A stretch of DNA of 64,000 nt from Rhodococcoides fascians A44A (GCF_000760735.1 NZ_JMEX01000004.1:517408-581407), one strand, 5' to 3'; positions 1-8,812 are shown, numbered from the stretch's first letter. The notes: generated by a model from the sequence alone, not told the origin. A program made the numbers and translations.

Positions 1-7
1 GGTGTGC

Positions 8-1189
8 TCAGGCCTCGTGGCGTGCGTACAGGGCCCGGGCGGCGGCGTCGAACTCGGCGGCACTCATCCGGCTGTCGACGGCTCGCTTGACCAGTTCGGC
101 ATGAGTCTCGCCCGCCAACCCCGTCAACGGCTGGTCCAGATCGAGGTTCGACGGGAACGCGTACCCTTCGGCCGACGCTGCGATGACGTTCTCCACGTCC
201 CGGGTGCGGCCGCTCTCGGTCCACTCGAGCAACGTCGGGTACAGAGCCGATCCGATGGCTTCACGGTCGACGCTGTCCAGTGCGCGGCCGAACGCCGAGG
301 AGACCTGCAGCAGATTTGCCATGCGGTAGATGTCCGTCGACGTGTTGTGACCTGCCGCATGGAACAGCGCCGGGTTGAAGAAGACGGCGTCGCCCTCCTC
401 CAACGGAAGCTGAATGTAGTTCTCCGCGAAGTACTCCCGGAACTCGGGCAGATTGAACGCGATGTACCCGGCCTCGAACTTCTGCGAGTAGGGAAGGTAC
501 ATCGTCGGGCCGCTCTCGATCGGCATGTCGCAGTGAGCAACTGCACCCTGGAGGGTGAGGGCGGGCGACAGACGATGGACGTGCGCACGGAATTTCGCGG
601 CGGTGTCCGTCGACATGAAGCCGAGATGGTAGTCGCGATGCGGGTTCTGAGCCGCACCACCGGGATTGACAACGTTGATCGCCGAGGTGACCTGATACAT
701 CGGGCCGAGCCATGCCTCGGACACGAGAGCGAGAATGTCGTTGGAGTAGTAGCGGGCGTAGAGCTCCGGCTGGACCAAGGCCAGCTTCTGCAGCGCAGAC
801 CAGATCCTGTCGTTGGCGCCCGGCTTGGCGAAGTGATCGCCACCGACGACGCCGGTTGCGTGCTGCTGCTCGATGATTCGCCGGTACTCCGCCGTCGTCT
901 CCACAAGCGAGTTCTCCGACGTGAACGCCTTCTTGAACACCACGATGCCCGGACCGTTCAGCAAAGCGTCGGCGAGCTCGTCCTGGATGTCCGAGCGGGC
1001 GTCCGCATCTGCGGCCTGCGCCGTCAGTGCGGCGGCGTCGTAGATCAGGACGTTCGACGCGATGTCGGCCGCATGAGGGTAATCCGCCAGTTCGGTGGTC
1101 TGCGCGACGAGTTCACGAAATTGGTCGATGTTGCAGTCCGATTCGCTGAGCCTGTCGGTCCGCGGGGTCTGCCGGATGTCATTGGTCAT
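8..1189 (-). CDS. Phytanoyl-CoA dioxygenase (PhyH) family protein
   Basis: About 393 residues, the size of Fe(II)/2-oxoglutarate-dependent PhyH-family oxygenases. An H-x-D pair is visible in NPHRDYH in the middle of the protein and a distal His lies in FHAAGHN, as expected for the iron facial triad; the downstream arginine is less clear. The family hydroxylates small hydrophobic or acyl substrates, but the substrate here cannot be read. The ATG at 1189 was chosen because a GAGGAA ribosome site lies about 8 nt upstream; the frame is open 24 codons further without a site. It diverges from the sugar isomerase across a large dyad. Family call firm, substrate unknown. Confidence 0.85.
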   Translation of the reverse strand: MTNDIRQTPRTDRLSESDCNIDQFRELVAQTTELADYPHAADIASNVLIYDAAALTAQAADADARSDIQDELADALLNGPGIVVFKKAFTSENSLVETTAEYRRIIEQQHATGVVGGDHFAKPGANDRIWSALQKLALVQPELYARYYSNDILALVSEAWLGPMYQVTSAINVVNPGGAAQNPHRDYHLGFMSTDTAAKFRAHVHRLSPALTLQGAVAHCDMPIESGPTMYLPYSQKFEAGYIAFNLPEFREYFAENYIQLPLEEGDAVFFNPALFHAAGHNTSTDIYRMANLLQVSSAFGRALDSVDREAIGSALYPTLLEWTESGRTRDVENVIAASAEGYAFPSNLDLDQPLTGLAGETHAELVKRAVDSRMSAAEFDAAARALYARHEA

Positions 1190-1254
1190 GATGAGGTTCC
1201 TCGAAGTTCGGGGGGGATCGTTCCTGGATGCAAGCTTGCCAAGACAGATGTGGC

Positions 1255-1338
1255 CGATCAACGAAAAAAACCATCAAGATCCCCTCGAGCAACGGACGCG
1301 CTTCTCGAGGGGAATTTGATGGATCGGCCCGTTGATCG
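1255..1338. repeat. 84-bp two-tier inverted repeat in a divergent promoter region
   Basis: Inner arms 1271-1289 and 1304-1322 match at 17 of 19 positions (left arm CCATCAAGATCCCCTCGAG) around a 14-nt loop. A second pair, CGATCAACG at 1255-1263 and CGTTGATCG at 1330-1338, is perfect and shares exactly the same centre, separated from the inner arms by 7 nt on each side. It sits between the divergent PhyH and isomerase genes, so it is probably a multi-site operator, perhaps for the LacI protein encoded at 2259-3287. A strong cruciform or RNA hairpin is also possible. No palindrome-binding protein is proven. Confidence 0.7.
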
Positions 1339-1367
1339 AGACCTGCGTTCCCGGGGACGATGAGCAG

Positions 1368-2258
1368 ATGATCTCCGATGAGCCGGTGAAGTCCACGGAC
1401 AATGCGCCCCGAGTCCCCGCCGACATGATCGCCGCGTGCTGGACGTCCGCAGGCAACGTGCGTCCCGACGCCTCCCCCGCGGTGAGCCCGATTCCCATCT
1501 CCGAACGGATCGCCGCCGTCGCCTCCGCGGGTTTCGCCGGGATGGGCATCGTGGCGGCGGATCTGGCCGCGATCGAGGCCGGCGTCGGATTGCACACTCT
1601 CCGAGCGATGTTGGACGATTCGCCGCTGAAGTTCGTCGAGATCGAATTGCTGGAGAAATGGTGGATTCCGCGAGGCGAGGACGGCAACACCTTCGCCGTC
1701 CGTGATTTGCTGTTCCGCGCATCCGACGTGCTCGGTCCGACTCACATCAAGATCGGATCGGAGAACGCAGAACCTCGCGACCTCGCTCCGTACACCGAAC
1801 CACTGCTGGAACTCACCCGCCAGGCCGCAGAACACGGAACGCGGATCGCGATCGAACCGATGCCGTTCTCGATCGTCTCGACCATCCCTGCCGGGGCCGA
1901 TCTCGCCCGATCCACCGGTCACCCCGATTGCGGGATCATCGTCGACGCGTGGCACGTGTTTCGGGCGGGCACGACGTTGGACGAGCTGCGCGACTCGCTG
2001 ACGTCGGATGTCGTGTTCGGGATCGAACTGGACGACGCCGATGCAGAGGTGGTGGGTACGTTGCTGTCCGACACGATGGACAATCGTCGGCTCTGCGGCG
2101 ACGGCACGTTCGATCTCACCGGACTGGTCGGGGTCCTGCGCGACATCGGCTACACCGGTACGTGGGGTACGGAAATCCTCTCGACCGAATTCCGTTCCAC
2201 TCCCCTCGATCTCGCTCTGAAACGAGCGATCGACACCGCACGCGCCTTCGTCGAGTAG
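1368..2258 (+). CDS. Sugar phosphate isomerase/epimerase (TIM barrel)
   Basis: About 296 residues with the xylose-isomerase-like TIM-barrel pattern. Glu and Asp/His metal-site candidates appear in order: EIELLEKWW, AIEPMPF, IVDAWHVFR and ELDDADAE. Members isomerise or epimerise sugars, inosose or keto sugars using a divalent metal. ATG 1368 follows a GGGGA about 10 nt upstream; a TTG at 1332 (inside the dyad) and an ATG at 1425 are alternatives. Its stop abuts the LacI stop with no gap. With a LacI repressor and a sugar-binding lipoprotein nearby, a role in polyol or sugar use is inferred. Confidence 0.8.
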   Translation: MISDEPVKSTDNAPRVPADMIAACWTSAGNVRPDASPAVSPIPISERIAAVASAGFAGMGIVAADLAAIEAGVGLHTLRAMLDDSPLKFVEIELLEKWWIPRGEDGNTFAVRDLLFRASDVLGPTHIKIGSENAEPRDLAPYTEPLLELTRQAAEHGTRIAIEPMPFSIVSTIPAGADLARSTGHPDCGIIVDAWHVFRAGTTLDELRDSLTSDVVFGIELDDADAEVVGTLLSDTMDNRRLCGDGTFDLTGLVGVLRDIGYTGTWGTEILSTEFRSTPLDLALKRAIDTARAFVE

Positions 2259-3287
2259 TCAGAACATGTTGAACGGGGTGAGCACGCGAATCGCCGACGA
2301 CTTGGCGGACACCGGCGCCAGCGCGCCTTGCGCGTGCATCAGCATTCGGCATGCTCGATTCGCGTCTGCGCGGAGGTCGTGATCGAGCACGACGGTGATC
2401 CGATGCCGGTACAGCAATTCACGGTTGTCGGCGTCCAGGTCGTGGGCCACGAACACCGAACAGTCGCGGCCGAGCTTGTCGAACGCACGCACTATCGCGG
2501 AGTTCCCCCCGCCGCACGAGTAGACGGCGACGATGTTCGGGTTACGTTCCAGCGCATCGAGAACCAAAGTCTCGACGCGCGAATCGAGCCCGTCGTTCTC
2601 CGCGATCTCCACCACCGACCGCGGACGGTTGTCGCCGGTTCCGGAGATCCGGCGCATGGCGCTTCTGAATCCGATCTCTCGTTCTTCCTCACCGCGGTAG
2701 GAGTTGCTGCTCAGGGTGATCAGCACGTCGCCGGGGGTCTCGCCCAGCATCTTGGTGACCAGGTACGCGGCCGTCTCCCCTGCTGCACGATTGTCGATCC
2801 CGACGTAGCCGACCCGTCGGCTCCCCGGCACGTCGGTGACGTGGGTGACGACAGGTATTCCGGCTGCCACGACACGGTCGATCGCGTCGACGATCTCCGG
2901 AACGGCGGGAGCCTTCACGATGACTCCGTGGGACGACCCGGCAGCGATCCGGTCCAACCGCTCGACGAGCGAGCCGACGGATCCGTGCTCCTGCAAGTGG
3001 AATCGAGCTCGGACCAACGCAGGTTCGAGAGCCGGTAGTTCGGCCTCGATCGCGCGTTTGACGGCACCCGAGAATCGATTGGGAGCGGACATGACCACGT
3101 CGAACATGAACTTGCGTCCGGCGACTCGCAGCTGAGCTCGTTGATTGTCGAGGTCTGCGATGGCTTTCTCGACCGCGTCCTTGGTCGATTCACGAACGCC
3201 TGGACGCTTGTTCAACACTCGATCGACGGTGGCTTCGCTGAGTTCGGCCTGCTGGGCTATCTCGCGCACCCGGTATCGGTGGGGCAT
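2259..3287 (-). CDS. LacI-family transcriptional regulator
   Basis: 342 residues. The N-terminus RYRVREIAQQAELSEATVDR is the LacI helix-turn-helix with a hinge helix after it (residues 1-60), and the rest is a periplasmic-binding-protein-like sugar-sensing domain (VVMSAPNRF, GVIVKAPAV, VGYVGIDN, SCGGGNSAIV, VAHDLDADN). The start is supported by CAGGAG 5-6 nt upstream. It probably represses the isomerase/PhyH pair or the binding-protein gene, acting at dyads such as 1255-1338. It is co-directional with the TetR gene 67 nt upstream. Confidence 0.9.
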   Translation of the reverse strand: MPHRYRVREIAQQAELSEATVDRVLNKRPGVRESTKDAVEKAIADLDNQRAQLRVAGRKFMFDVVMSAPNRFSGAVKRAIEAELPALEPALVRARFHLQEHGSVGSLVERLDRIAAGSSHGVIVKAPAVPEIVDAIDRVVAAGIPVVTHVTDVPGSRRVGYVGIDNRAAGETAAYLVTKMLGETPGDVLITLSSNSYRGEEEREIGFRSAMRRISGTGDNRPRSVVEIAENDGLDSRVETLVLDALERNPNIVAVYSCGGGNSAIVRAFDKLGRDCSVFVAHDLDADNRELLYRHRITVVLDHDLRADANRACRMLMHAQGALAPVSAKSSAIRVLTPFNMF

Positions 3288-3354
3288 GGGTGCTCCTGAT
3301 GGGATTTCGGCATCCGTACGGCGCGAAGGTCCATCACCGTACCCGCAGAGAATA

Positions 3355-4002
3355 TCAGCGGCCGTGAACCGTTTTTCCTGAATCCAGCATCTCGAATGCG
3401 TCGAGGATCATGCGTCGGGCCACGTCGATCCTCCGCTCGTTACCGGCGAACCGATCGAGCAGTGCCCGCTGGAAGATTCCGTCGAGCAGGATGTACGCAG
3501 CCCCGCTGTCCAGCGCCGGCTCCGTTCCTCTGAGCGCGCAGAACCTGCTCACGACGCGCCAGATCATCTCCTCGCGTCGGCCCTCGATCTCGAGTACGTC
3601 GTCCCGGAACGAACTGTCGAACAGACTCTGATTGCGCAGGTCGTACCACAGTCGATGCACCAATGCGTCCGACTCCAGTGTGTCGAAATACATGGTGCGG
3701 AATCCGGTGAGCAGCTGTTCGTCGCTCTCGGCGGCCTCGACCACTTCGTCGTACCGGGTGACGCAGATGGCTTCGTACTGGCGCACGGCGTGCGTGATCA
3801 GGTCGAGTTTGTCCGAGAAGTAGTAGTGCAGCACGCCGTGCGAGTACTCGGAGTTGAGGGCGATCTCTCGCAGTGAGGTGCGCGCATATCCCAACTCGGC
3901 GAGGGTGTGCAACGTTGCTTGCGCCAGCTCGGTCCGCTTGGCCTCGAACTTGTTCTTGGCGCGCTCCTCGATGCGGCCACGTGCGTCGGCGGCCTCGTTC
4001 AT
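3355..4002 (-). CDS. TetR/AcrR-family regulator
   Basis: About 215 residues. The N-terminal helix-turn-helix is clear: residues about 25-65 with YARTSLREIALNSEYSHGVL and HYYFSDKLDL, the TetR recognition helix and following YYF turn. The C-terminal part is an all-helical ligand domain. ATG 4002 follows AAGGAGGG with a 7-nt spacer; a GTG codon one position upstream is the alternative. It diverges from the 4251-7699 operon across a region with a good promoter and dyads, so local control of that operon is the simplest reading. Confidence 0.85.
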   Translation of the reverse strand: MNEAADARGRIEERAKNKFEAKRTELAQATLHTLAELGYARTSLREIALNSEYSHGVLHYYFSDKLDLITHAVRQYEAICVTRYDEVVEAAESDEQLLTGFRTMYFDTLESDALVHRLWYDLRNQSLFDSSFRDDVLEIEGRREEMIWRVVSRFCALRGTEPALDSGAAYILLDGIFQRALLDRFAGNERRIDVARRMILDAFEMLDSGKTVHGR

Positions 4003-4098
4003 CACCCAGCCCTCCCTTCGCGACGAACACCAGCAGGTTCCAACCCTGCGGCGTCATCGCAGTGTATTCCCGACGGCGTTCGAGTTTTCTGGGCACTT

Positions 4099-4128
4099 GT
4101 CCAAATTTTTCTTGACGTTCGTCCAAAT
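4099..4128 (+). repeat. Tandem direct repeat, candidate activator/repressor sites
   Basis: TGTCCAAAT at 4099-4107 and CGTCCAAAT at 4120-4128 share GTCCAAAT with a 21-bp period, two helical turns. They flank the -35 hexamer of the promoter at 4112-4139. The pairing on one DNA face suggests a dimeric regulator, but nothing identifies it. Confidence 0.4.
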
Positions 4129-4139
4129 ATTGCCATAGT
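4112..4139 (+). promoter_or_regulatory. Sigma-70-type promoter for the 4251-7699 operon
   Basis: TTGACG at 4112-4117, a 16-nt spacer and CATAGT at 4134-4139 form a good -35/-10 pair oriented toward the saccharopine-dehydrogenase-like gene. Transcription would start near 4146, inside the dyad at 4138-4155. Confidence 0.55.
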
Positions 4140-4155
4140 GTGACTCGTGACACAC
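4138..4155. promoter_or_regulatory. Operator-like imperfect palindrome
   Basis: GTGTGACTCGTGACACAC matches its reverse complement at 14 of 18 positions and overlaps the -10 edge and predicted start site of the rightward promoter. That position is typical for repression, plausibly by the divergent TetR protein. Confidence 0.45.
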
Positions 4156-4250
4156 AACGGGCCCGGAGTTCTTCTTCCCGAACGCCCCGATCTCGATCCC
4201 ACCGTGGCCGACTCCTGTGCGCTCGGCCGATGACGAGAGGACCTACTGCC

Positions 4251-5378
4251 ATGCCAACCGACAAGCGTGTAGTCGTGTACGGAGCGTCCGGGTACACCGG
4301 CCGCCTGATCTGTGAGTATCTGCGCGAGTACAACATTCCGTTTCTCGCGGCAGGACGCGATCACGCGCGGGTCGAGGCCATCGTGGATGCCGTCCCCGGA
4401 ATCGATACCGTCGAGCACGACATCGCGGAGGTCGAACATTCCAAAGATGCACTGGTGGAGGCTTTTCGCGGAGCCGAGGTAGTACTGAACACCGTCGGCC
4501 CGTTCTCCAGATGGGGTCACGCAGTGGTCGAGGCAAGCCTGGAGATCGGGGCTCATTACACGGACACCAACGGCGAACAGGACTGGATGATCGACGTCGA
4601 GAAAAAATACGGCGCGGCGTTCGCCGAACGAAACCTCGTTCTCACACCAGGATTGGCGCAGATGTACAGCATCGGCGAGATCGCGGCGAACATCTGCCTC
4701 GAGACGCCGGGGCTGGACACGCTCGACATCCAGGTGTTCTGGAAGGGGCATCCCACCGTCGCATCGACCAACACGATCCTCACCAACGCCGCATTCTCCA
4801 AGGCGTACTTCCTCGAGCAGAACGAATACGTGGAATGGCCCGCCGAGGACGGTATCTACCAGGTGGTGGTCCCCGGGCAGCACGATCTCGGCCTTGCCTT
4901 GCCGTGGGGCGGAACGTCACATCCGGTGTGGTTCAAGAACGATCCCCGCGTAGCCAATGCACGCGCACTCGGCGGCGTCATCAATCGACCGCTCATGCTC
5001 GGGGTCCCCCAGATCATCGCTGCGGCGCTCGAGCAGATGGAAGGAAAGTCCGACGCCGAAAAGTACCAGATCATCGACACCATATCGGCGTCCGTACGTA
5101 GCGAGACTCCGCCGCGAGAGAATCCACGGATCAACACCTCGTTGGATTCGGTCTACGCATCCGGACCCCTCGGACGGGTGCACACCGTCATCCACGGCAA
5201 CTGCAACTACAAGCAGACGGCGTTGCTCAACGCGTACGCCGCGTCGCATCTACTTCAGGCACCGCCCCGAGCAACGGGCTTCGCGTCGAGCTGCCAAGCG
5301 TTCGGCCACCGTGAACTACTCGGCGTACTGCGCGCGTTCGGTCTGGTTCTCGATCCCGTCGTCACCGCGCACAGCTAG
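4251..5378 (+). CDS. Saccharopine dehydrogenase-like NAD(P)-binding protein
   Basis: 375 residues starting with a Rossmann motif VVVYGASGYTGRLI (GxxGYTG), as in saccharopine dehydrogenase-like and trans-acting enoyl reductase proteins; it also resembles the DUF5938 group from memory. Further family-like stretches are LNTVGPFSRWG and HYTDTNGEQDW. ATG 4251 is preceded by GAGAGGA; the frame is open further up without support. It is first in an operon with an acyl-CoA synthetase (9 nt away) and an SDR, suggesting a reductive or oxidative step on a CoA-linked substrate. The exact reaction is unknown. Confidence 0.75.
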   Translation: MPTDKRVVVYGASGYTGRLICEYLREYNIPFLAAGRDHARVEAIVDAVPGIDTVEHDIAEVEHSKDALVEAFRGAEVVLNTVGPFSRWGHAVVEASLEIGAHYTDTNGEQDWMIDVEKKYGAAFAERNLVLTPGLAQMYSIGEIAANICLETPGLDTLDIQVFWKGHPTVASTNTILTNAAFSKAYFLEQNEYVEWPAEDGIYQVVVPGQHDLGLALPWGGTSHPVWFKNDPRVANARALGGVINRPLMLGVPQIIAAALEQMEGKSDAEKYQIIDTISASVRSETPPRENPRINTSLDSVYASGPLGRVHTVIHGNCNYKQTALLNAYAASHLLQAPPRATGFASSCQAFGHRELLGVLRAFGLVLDPVVTAHS

Positions 5379-5387
5379 GCCGGGACG

Positions 5388-6947
5388 ATGCGATTGTCCG
5401 ACTATCTCGACAAAGGGATGTCCCTCGGCCGTGATGCACCGTGTATGACGATGGGTGAGTACACGCGAAGCTACGGCGACGTCCACGACGACACCGTGGC
5501 CATCGCGGGGGCGCTTCAGCGTGCAGGTATCGAGACCGGCGACCGCGTTGCCGTGCTGTCGGCCAACGATCCGCGTGCGTTGACGTGCGTGTTCGGTATC
5601 TCCCGTGCTGGGGCGGTGTGGTGCCCGGTGAACCCGCGGAACGAGGCCGACGAGAACCGCCAACTCTTCGATCTGTTCGGGTGCAGGTTTCTCTTTTTTC
5701 AGAAGGCGTTCGCGGAACTGGTGACCGAGATCCGTGACCGGCTCCCCCTGCTCGAGTGGCTGGTGTGCCTCGACGGCGATGTTCCGGGTGCACTTGCGTA
5801 CGACCGATGGCTCGCCGATCACGTGGCCGAACCCGACACCAGCCGTCGCCCCGCCGACGGTCTGTGCATGATCGCCGGTACGGGCGGAACTACCGGCAGG
5901 CCGAAGGGCGTTCGCCTCACCGAGGAGAACATGATGGTCTCCACGGCCACGGCTCTGATGAGTTACCCGTTCGGCGAGCGGCCGCAGTACCTCGCGCTGG
6001 CGCCGCTGACACACTCTGCCGGGGTACTGACTTTTCCCATCCTGAGCCTGGGCGGACACGTGGTGATCATGCCCGCGCCCGACGTCGGCCGGTTCCTGGA
6101 GCTTGTCGACGAGCATGGCATCACGCACGCCTTCCTACCTCCCACCGTCGTGTACGGATTGCTCGACCACCCAGCACTGGATTCGACGGACCTGTCGTCG
6201 TTGCGGTGCCTCTGGTACGGCGCCGCACCGATGTCGCCGACCCGGCTCGAGGAAGCACTGCGACGCATCGGCCCCGTCCTCGGGCAGTTGTTCGGGCAGA
6301 CGGAGGCACCCAACATGATTGCCACGCTCGCGCCGGCCGACCATTTCCGAGACGACGGTTCGATCGCCACCGAGCGGCTCGCATCGGCCGGCCGGCCGAC
6401 GCCGCTCACCACGGTCGCGATCATGAGCGAAGCCGGGCTCCTGCTCGGGCCGGGCGAGCGAGGTGAAATCGTCGTCCGGGGTCCACTGGTGATGGCGGGC
6501 TATCACGAGAATCCCGACGCGACAGCAGAAGTCGGTGCGTTCGGCTGGCACCACACGGGCGATATCGGGTACCTCGACGACGACAACTTTCTGTACATCG
6601 TCGATCGAGCGAAGGACATGATCATCTCAGGCGGTTTCAACGTGTACTCCGCCGAGGTCGAGCAGGCACTTCTCGCACATCCAGCGGTGAAGGAAAGCGC
6701 CGTTGTGGGGTTGCCCGACGACAAGTGGGGAGAACGTGTCTCGGCCGCTGTGCAGCTGAGACCGGATCGACAGGCATCCGAGACCGAACTGATCGCTTTC
6801 GTGAAGAAGCGCATCGGAAGCATGAAAGCCCCCAAACAGATAGAGATCTGGGACGACCTCCCCCGCTCCAAGGTGGGGAAGATCCTCAAGACCGAAGTAC
6901 GCACCACGATGCAACTCCACTCGAACACGAAAGGAAACACACCATGA
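5388..6947 (+). CDS. AMP-binding acyl-CoA synthetase
   Basis: 519 residues, normal for ANL-family ligases. The phosphate-binding loop GTGGTTGRPKG lies near residue 165, the A5 region is GQTEAPN, the hinge and A8 region are DRAKDMIISGGFNVYSAEVE, and the catalytic A10 lysine is in PRSKVGKILK near the C-terminus. It activates a carboxylate to acyl-AMP and then acyl-CoA; size and motifs suit fatty or aryl acids but specificity is not readable. It starts 9 nt after the previous stop and overlaps the SDR by 4 nt (ATGA). Confidence 0.9.
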   Translation: MRLSDYLDKGMSLGRDAPCMTMGEYTRSYGDVHDDTVAIAGALQRAGIETGDRVAVLSANDPRALTCVFGISRAGAVWCPVNPRNEADENRQLFDLFGCRFLFFQKAFAELVTEIRDRLPLLEWLVCLDGDVPGALAYDRWLADHVAEPDTSRRPADGLCMIAGTGGTTGRPKGVRLTEENMMVSTATALMSYPFGERPQYLALAPLTHSAGVLTFPILSLGGHVVIMPAPDVGRFLELVDEHGITHAFLPPTVVYGLLDHPALDSTDLSSLRCLWYGAAPMSPTRLEEALRRIGPVLGQLFGQTEAPNMIATLAPADHFRDDGSIATERLASAGRPTPLTTVAIMSEAGLLLGPGERGEIVVRGPLVMAGYHENPDATAEVGAFGWHHTGDIGYLDDDNFLYIVDRAKDMIISGGFNVYSAEVEQALLAHPAVKESAVVGLPDDKWGERVSAAVQLRPDRQASETELIAFVKKRIGSMKAPKQIEIWDDLPRSKVGKILKTEVRTTMQLHSNTKGNTP

Positions 6948-7699
6948 CCGAACTCGAGGGCAAGCGCGTGTTCGTCACCGGATCCGGCGCCGGAATCGGA
7001 AAGGCCATCTCGGCACTGTTCGTGCGACGCGGAGCCCGAGTCGTGGTCAGCGACATCGACGAGGCGGCCGCCGCCCGAGCGGCCCAGGAGATCGGCGCGG
7101 CCGGGATCGCCAACTGCGACGTCACCGACGAGGAACAAGTGCAGGCAGCCGTCGGGCAGGCCGTGGAAATCCTCGGAGGTCTCGACGTTCTGGTCAACAA
7201 CGCCGGTATCGAGATCTCGTCACCGCTTCTTCAGCAGTCGACCGAGAGCTTCGACAAGATCTACGCCGTCAACGTGCGCGGGCCGTTTCTGGCCATGAAA
7301 GCCGCAATCGGGCCGCTCGTGGAGTCTCGAGGGAACATCGTCAACATAAGCTCGGTCGCCGGCATCGGCGGAAGCCCGCTGCTCGGATCCTACTGCGCCA
7401 CGAAAGCTGCACTGATCCAGTTGACGCGCGTCGCGGCTGTCGAGATGCGGCCGTCCGGCGTTCGAGTCAACGCGGTGTGCCCCGGGTTCGCGGACACTGC
7501 GATGGTGGACCGACTCGTTCCGGATTTCGAGGCGGCAACACAGGTTCCGTTCGGAGACCTGGTTGCCGCCAAGCAGGGCCGACTCGGCACTCCGGAAGAC
7601 ATCGCCGAAGTGGCCGCGTTCCTGGCGTCGGACCGCGCATCATGGGTCACCGGTAGCCACTACGTTCTCGACGGTGGTCTCACGGCATCCCTCGTGTAG
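6944..7699 (+). CDS. Short-chain dehydrogenase/reductase
   Basis: 251 residues with a complete classical SDR signature: TGSGAGIG near residue 12, NNAG near 85, the active-site Ser in NISSVAG, and YCATK for the Tyr/Lys pair. It should oxidise or reduce an alcohol or keto group with NAD(P)(H). ATG 6944 overlaps the ligase stop and has AAGGAA 7 nt upstream, so it is translationally coupled. As third gene of the operon it probably acts on the same acyl-CoA-linked substrate. Confidence 0.9.
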   Translation: MTELEGKRVFVTGSGAGIGKAISALFVRRGARVVVSDIDEAAAARAAQEIGAAGIANCDVTDEEQVQAAVGQAVEILGGLDVLVNNAGIEISSPLLQQSTESFDKIYAVNVRGPFLAMKAAIGPLVESRGNIVNISSVAGIGGSPLLGSYCATKAALIQLTRVAAVEMRPSGVRVNAVCPGFADTAMVDRLVPDFEAATQVPFGDLVAAKQGRLGTPEDIAEVAAFLASDRASWVTGSHYVLDGGLTASLV

Positions 7700-7706
7700 C
7701 GCGCCG

Positions 7707-8729
7707 CTACCGGGTGTCGGCGGCAGCGAGGTCCGCGATGGCGTCGATGTTGGTGTTGTCGATGAACGACGGACCGGTCAGCACCGCCTGGCCTCCGCCG
7801 ATCGTGTTCTTGTTGTTCAGGTACAGCCACAGCGAATCGATCGCGAGGTAAGCCTGTAGGTACGGCTGCTGGTCGATGGCCCATTGGACGTCGCTGGACT
7901 TGATGGCATCGACCAACGCTGCATTGGTGTCGAAGGTGGAGACAGACGCGCCGGACCCCGCCGCGGACACCGAATCCACTGCGGTCAGTGCGATCGGCGC
8001 TCCCAGCGTGACGATCGAATCGATGCTCGGATCCTGTTGCAGTTTCGCTTGGATCGTCGATTGCACGGACGGCAGGTCCTGTCCGTTGACGTTGAGGTTC
8101 TCGATCGTCCCACCGAATCCTTCGGCGATGCCTGCGCATCGCGCTTCGAGCTGAACGGCGCCTTGTTCCTGAATCACGCAGATGGCGTTGGTCGCGCCGT
8201 CCGCCTTCAATCGTTCGCCCGCGGCGATGCCCGCGATCCGCTCGTCCTGCCCGAAGTATCCCTGCAGCCCCATGTTTTTCCAGTTGTCGTAACCGGAATT
8301 GAAGGCAACCACGGGTAGCCCCTGGTCGATTGCGGACTCGACGTTGGTCTTCATCGCGTCCGGCTTGGCCAGTGTCACGGCGATCGCGTCCACGCCGGAA
8401 TCGACCGCATTCTGAACGAGATTCGCTTGACCCGGGGCGTCGATTTCGCCGTTGTAGCGCAGTTCGATGTTGTCCTTGGCGGCCGCGGCCTCGGCGCCCT
8501 TGCGGATCAAATCCCAGAAGGTGTCGCCCGGAGGCGCGTGGGTGATCATCGCGATCGTGGCCCTGGGCGTGTCCGCAGTCCCGCCCTCTGCAGACGGGCC
8601 GGTCGATTCCGGGGCTCCCCCGGTGCTGCTGCACGCAGTGAGCACCACGGCAAGAGCAATCGATGCGGCAAGTGCGGTCGGTGCGGAGCGCGCGGTGGAT
8701 GCGGCCCTGCTGCGACGATTCGTGATCAC
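7707..8729 (-). CDS. Sugar ABC transporter substrate-binding lipoprotein
   Basis: 340 residues with a lipoprotein signal: basic N-terminus, hydrophobic stretch, lipobox LTAC at about residue 33. The mature part is a type I periplasmic binding fold of the ribose/xylose class (TIAMITHAPPGDTFW, GVDAIAVTLAKPD, LPVVAFNSG, IQEQGAVQLEARCAG). GTG 8729 has AAGGAAG 7 nt upstream. No permease or ATPase gene lies within the window, so it is an orphan unless the partners are encoded elsewhere. A 27-bp palindrome lies upstream at 8786-8812. Confidence 0.88.
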   Translation of the reverse strand: MITNRRSRAASTARSAPTALAASIALAVVLTACSSTGGAPESTGPSAEGGTADTPRATIAMITHAPPGDTFWDLIRKGAEAAAAKDNIELRYNGEIDAPGQANLVQNAVDSGVDAIAVTLAKPDAMKTNVESAIDQGLPVVAFNSGYDNWKNMGLQGYFGQDERIAGIAAGERLKADGATNAICVIQEQGAVQLEARCAGIAEGFGGTIENLNVNGQDLPSVQSTIQAKLQQDPSIDSIVTLGAPIALTAVDSVSAAGSGASVSTFDTNAALVDAIKSSDVQWAIDQQPYLQAYLAIDSLWLYLNNKNTIGGGQAVLTGPSFIDNTNIDAIADLAAADTR

Positions 8730-8785
8730 GTGTTGTCTTCCTTCTTCGATTCGAGATGCGCCGAGTACGCACGTCGAGATGCCAG

Positions 8786-8812
8786 TTAGACCGAACTATT
8801 GGACCGGTCTAA
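8786..8812. promoter_or_regulatory. 27-bp operator-like palindrome upstream of the binding-protein gene
   Basis: TTAGACC at 8786-8792 mirrors GGTCTAA at 8806-8812, and 10 of 13 positions match across the dyad; GACCGGTC is nested at 8802-8809. It lies 57 nt upstream of the lipoprotein start, a usual place for a sugar-responsive repressor site. Confidence 0.5.

Noticed and set aside
2-1363. 453-codon open frame on the plus strand
   Set aside because: Antisense to the PhyH gene, without ribosome site or recognisable motif.
7660-8772. 370-codon minus-strand frame
   Set aside because: Out-of-frame shadow of the sugar-binding lipoprotein gene, with Arg-rich low-complexity translation.
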